Assembly (NCBI GenBank): GCA_051653625.1
Contig: JBOFWM010000025.1
Span: 1 to 53,320 of the forward strand
Reading direction: 5' to 3'
From: SFDP01 sp051653625
Lineage (GTDB): Bacteria; Bacillota; Clostridia; Lachnospirales; Lachnospiraceae
Length of the DNA: 53,320 nt
Shown in pieces: positions 51,510 through 53,320 of the stretch (position 1 is its first letter; the number at the start of each line of letters is the position of its first letter). A program made the translations under genes and the position numbers. Under the pieces are notes generated by a model that did no database searches, was not told where the DNA came from, and saw nothing but the letters and a program-made list of their open reading frames with translations.

Positions 51510-52438
51510 AGATGAAAAAAAATAGAGATATTAGAAATAAAGGACTCGTAAAAAGAAGAAGAAAAGATAAGATCATTGCAATCGTGCTTACGTGTTTTTT
51601 GCTGATTGTTTCAATCATTGTTTTATTTCCTATTGTATTTACAATAGCAAATTCTTTTATGTCACAAACAGAGATCTCAGCAAATTATGGTATGGTTTTT
51701 GCAACGACCGATAAAGGTGGGAAAAAATTTATTGCAGAAGCTGTAAACCTAAAATTTATTCCAGATATGGTATCGTTTGAACAGTATAAAACGGTTTTAC
51801 TTAAGAGTCCAGATTATTTATTAAAGTTTTGGAATTCTATTATATTGGTGATACCAATTGTGATTTTCCAGTTAGTAGTTGCAACTCTTGCAGCATATGG
51901 ATTTACAAGATATCGAGGAAGGGCAAGGGAAGCCATATTTTTTGGATACATTATCTTGATGCTTATGCCATATCAAGTTACCTTGGTACCAAATTTTTTA
52001 GTATCTAATTGGTTAAAGATTATTGATACGTATTGGTCCATATGGTTGCCAGGTATTTTTTCACCATTTGCTGTATTTTTGCTTACAAAATTTATGCGAA
52101 ATATTCCATATTCCGTTATGGAAGCTGCAAGAATTGATGGAGCAGGTGAATGGCAAATTTTTAGAAAGATTTGTATTCCGATTTGTAAAGGAGGAATTGG
52201 GAGTATTGCCATTTTAATCTTTATTGATTATTGGAATATGGTAGAACAACCACTCATTTTATTATCGGATGCACAAAAGCATCCATTATCTGTATTTTTA
52301 TCAAAAATAAATGCAGGTGAAATTGGACTAGCGTTTGCCGTTGCAACAATATATATGGTACCAACTCTATTAGTATTTTTATATGGAGAAGAGTATTTAA
52401 TTGAAGGAATAACATATCAGGGAGGAATAAAAGGATAA
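51506..52438 (+). CDS. CUT1 sugar ABC permease, MalG/UgpE-like
   Basis: A 310-residue permease with six membrane segments and an EAA loop (MEAARIDGAGEWQIFRKICIP) near 210. It overlaps the previous gene by 4 nt (ATGA). The extracellular loop after the first helix is longer than usual. CUT1 permeases usually share a housekeeping MsmX-type ATPase encoded elsewhere, and no ATPase is present here. Overlaps the adaptor gene by 1 nt. Confidence 0.93.
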   Translation: MKMKKNRDIRNKGLVKRRRKDKIIAIVLTCFLLIVSIIVLFPIVFTIANSFMSQTEISANYGMVFATTDKGGKKFIAEAVNLKFIPDMVSFEQYKTVLLKSPDYLLKFWNSIILVIPIVIFQLVVATLAAYGFTRYRGRAREAIFFGYIILMLMPYQVTLVPNFLVSNWLKIIDTYWSIWLPGIFSPFAVFLLTKFMRNIPYSVMEAARIDGAGEWQIFRKICIPICKGGIGSIAILIFIDYWNMVEQPLILLSDAQKHPLSVFLSKINAGEIGLAFAVATIYMVPTLLVFLYGEEYLIEGITYQGGIKG

Positions 52439-53320
52439 TGGTCAAGAATAGAAAGGATTTAATTAAGAATATTGCTATCGTATTTTTAATAATTATGTTA
52501 ATTTTAACATTTTTTTCAAATACAATTATGAATTACTCATTGCCAGAAGTGGCAACAAAGTATGTACAATCTGGAACAATTACAGCAAAAGTTAGAGGGA
52601 CGGGAACAGTAGAAGCAAATGATCCTTATAACATTATTCTTAAAGAAAGTAGACAAGTTTCTAGTGTGCTTGTAAAAGCAGGAGACAAAGTTGAGAAAGA
52701 TCAAGTATTAGTGGAATTGAGTGATAAGGAAGGAACAGAATTAGAAACAGCACAAAAAGAATTAGAAGCATTGATTCTTGCTTATACAACAAGTTTATTG
52801 GCTGGAACCATTTCGAATGATGCATACAACAACATTCAAAATGGCAACATTTCTTCGGTTGGTAAGTACCAAGGAAGAATTGAACAGGCAAGACAAAATA
52901 TTACTACGGCACAAGAACGTGTGGATAGTCTAGCAAAACAAATAAGTCTTTTGAGTATAGAAGGGGCGAGTACCAACGATTTAAATCAGGCAAAAGAAGC
53001 CCTTAAAAATGCACAAAATAATTTAAATACTGCAACGCAAGAAGCAACCAATGCACAAACAGCACTAGACTTATCACTTGTTGCAAAAACAAATAGTGAG
53101 ACTGAGGCATCGGCAGCAAAAGCAACTTATGATGATTCAAGAGAAAAAGTAAGGATTAAATTAGGAGAAGGTGGAGTTGTCAAAAGTGCGGAAGAGTTTT
53201 CTACGTATACCGATGATCAAATACCTGACCTTATTAATGAGATTAATGATGAGATTCAAGCTAGTGCAACTGCACTTTTTACCACTATGCAAGAAAACAA
53301 AGAAACGTATGATGAAGCGG
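52438..53320 (+). CDS. HlyD-like membrane-fusion/adaptor protein, cut by window end
   Basis: Open from ATG 52438 to the window edge (294 codons, no stop). A single membrane segment (about 10-30) is followed by a lipoyl/barrel-sandwich strand (GTGTVEANDPYNIILKES, VLVKAGDKVEKDQVLVEL, about 52-97) and a long Gln/Ala/Asn-rich coiled coil (about 100-250). This is the layout of HlyD/MacA-type adaptors. It overlaps the permease stop by one base, so it belongs to the importer operon. Adaptors normally serve exporters; an exporter may follow outside the window. Confidence 0.85.
   Translation, partial: MVKNRKDLIKNIAIVFLIIMLILTFFSNTIMNYSLPEVATKYVQSGTITAKVRGTGTVEANDPYNIILKESRQVSSVLVKAGDKVEKDQVLVELSDKEGTELETAQKELEALILAYTTSLLAGTISNDAYNNIQNGNISSVGKYQGRIEQARQNITTAQERVDSLAKQISLLSIEGASTNDLNQAKEALKNAQNNLNTATQEATNAQTALDLSLVAKTNSETEASAAKATYDDSREKVRIKLGEGGVVKSAEEFSTYTDDQIPDLINEINDEIQASATALFTTMQENKETYDEA

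Noticed and set aside
1..53320. CRISPR arrays, insertion sequences, prophage or tRNA/rRNA genes
   Set aside because: No regularly spaced repeats, transposase or integrase frames, or tRNA-like cloverleaf sequences were seen.

Overview
The window is AT-rich (about one third GC by eye), densely coded and free of tRNA, rRNA, CRISPR arrays or recognisable insertion sequences. The gene set points to a spore-forming, Gram-positive anaerobe of the Clostridia, most likely a Lachnospiraceae member: an alpha/beta-type SASP, a tig-clpP-clpX-lon-ysxC block, a TM1266-type protein, Firmicutes-type ribosome-binding sites, sigma-A promoters with many extended -10 elements, and a BirA-type operator. This placement is inference; no marker gene in the window proves a genus.

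Layout. (1) 1-9.8 kb: a sugar locus with a YtfR/YtfT/YjfF-type ABC importer (its binding protein is probably just outside the window), xylulokinase, a cupin-like DUF4867 protein, a fucose/arabinose-isomerase-family enzyme, an aldose epimerase and a convergent ROK repressor. A consensus promoter and a palindromic operator precede the kinase. (2) 9.9-14.7 kb: two near-identical gene pairs, each a stand-alone V4R-domain protein followed by a soluble HAMP-PAS-GGDEF protein, with a Na+/Ca2+ exchanger gene between the pairs. (3) 14.7-21.4 kb: bioY under a BirA-like operator, a LacI-type regulator with its own operator in front of glycogen phosphorylase, a CYTH protein, a DUF5721-like protein, DegV and a LytTR regulator. 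(4) 21.4-29.5 kb: arginine biosynthesis, argG diverging from argC-GNAT-argJ-argB-argD, with an orphan solute-binding protein at the end. (5) 29.5-37.7 kb: a small DMT protein, then comEA, a two-component system, a GerMN lipoprotein, comEC, holA and a DJ-1 gene, all on one strand. The comEC coding frame appears to start at an AUA codon. (6) 37.7-39.3 kb: an unusual SASP with an acid-free Lys/Ala/Thr tail, two leader-like regions, a TM1266 gene and an ECF S-component. (7) 39.4-48.2 kb: protein quality control (tig, clpP, clpX, lon), ysxC, an AI-2E transporter homologue, truA and a VanZ-like gene. (8) 48.2 kb to the end: a beta-propeller/solute-binding fusion lipoprotein, two CUT1 permeases and an HlyD-like adaptor cut by the window end, with no ATPase between them.

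How the parts fit. The sugar locus forms an import, anomer conversion, isomerisation and phosphorylation route that should end at a pentulose phosphate, with a ROK protein as the likely regulator. The V4R/GGDEF pairs look like a duplicated signalling module in which a small ligand- or metal-binding protein could control a cytosolic diguanylate cyclase; the exchanger is translationally coupled to the first pair. Intrinsic terminators with unusually long perfect arms separate several convergent gene pairs.

Most worth following up: the V4R/GGDEF-exchanger module, the AUA start of comEC, the histone-H1-like tail on the SASP, and the importer operon that carries an HlyD-type adaptor.
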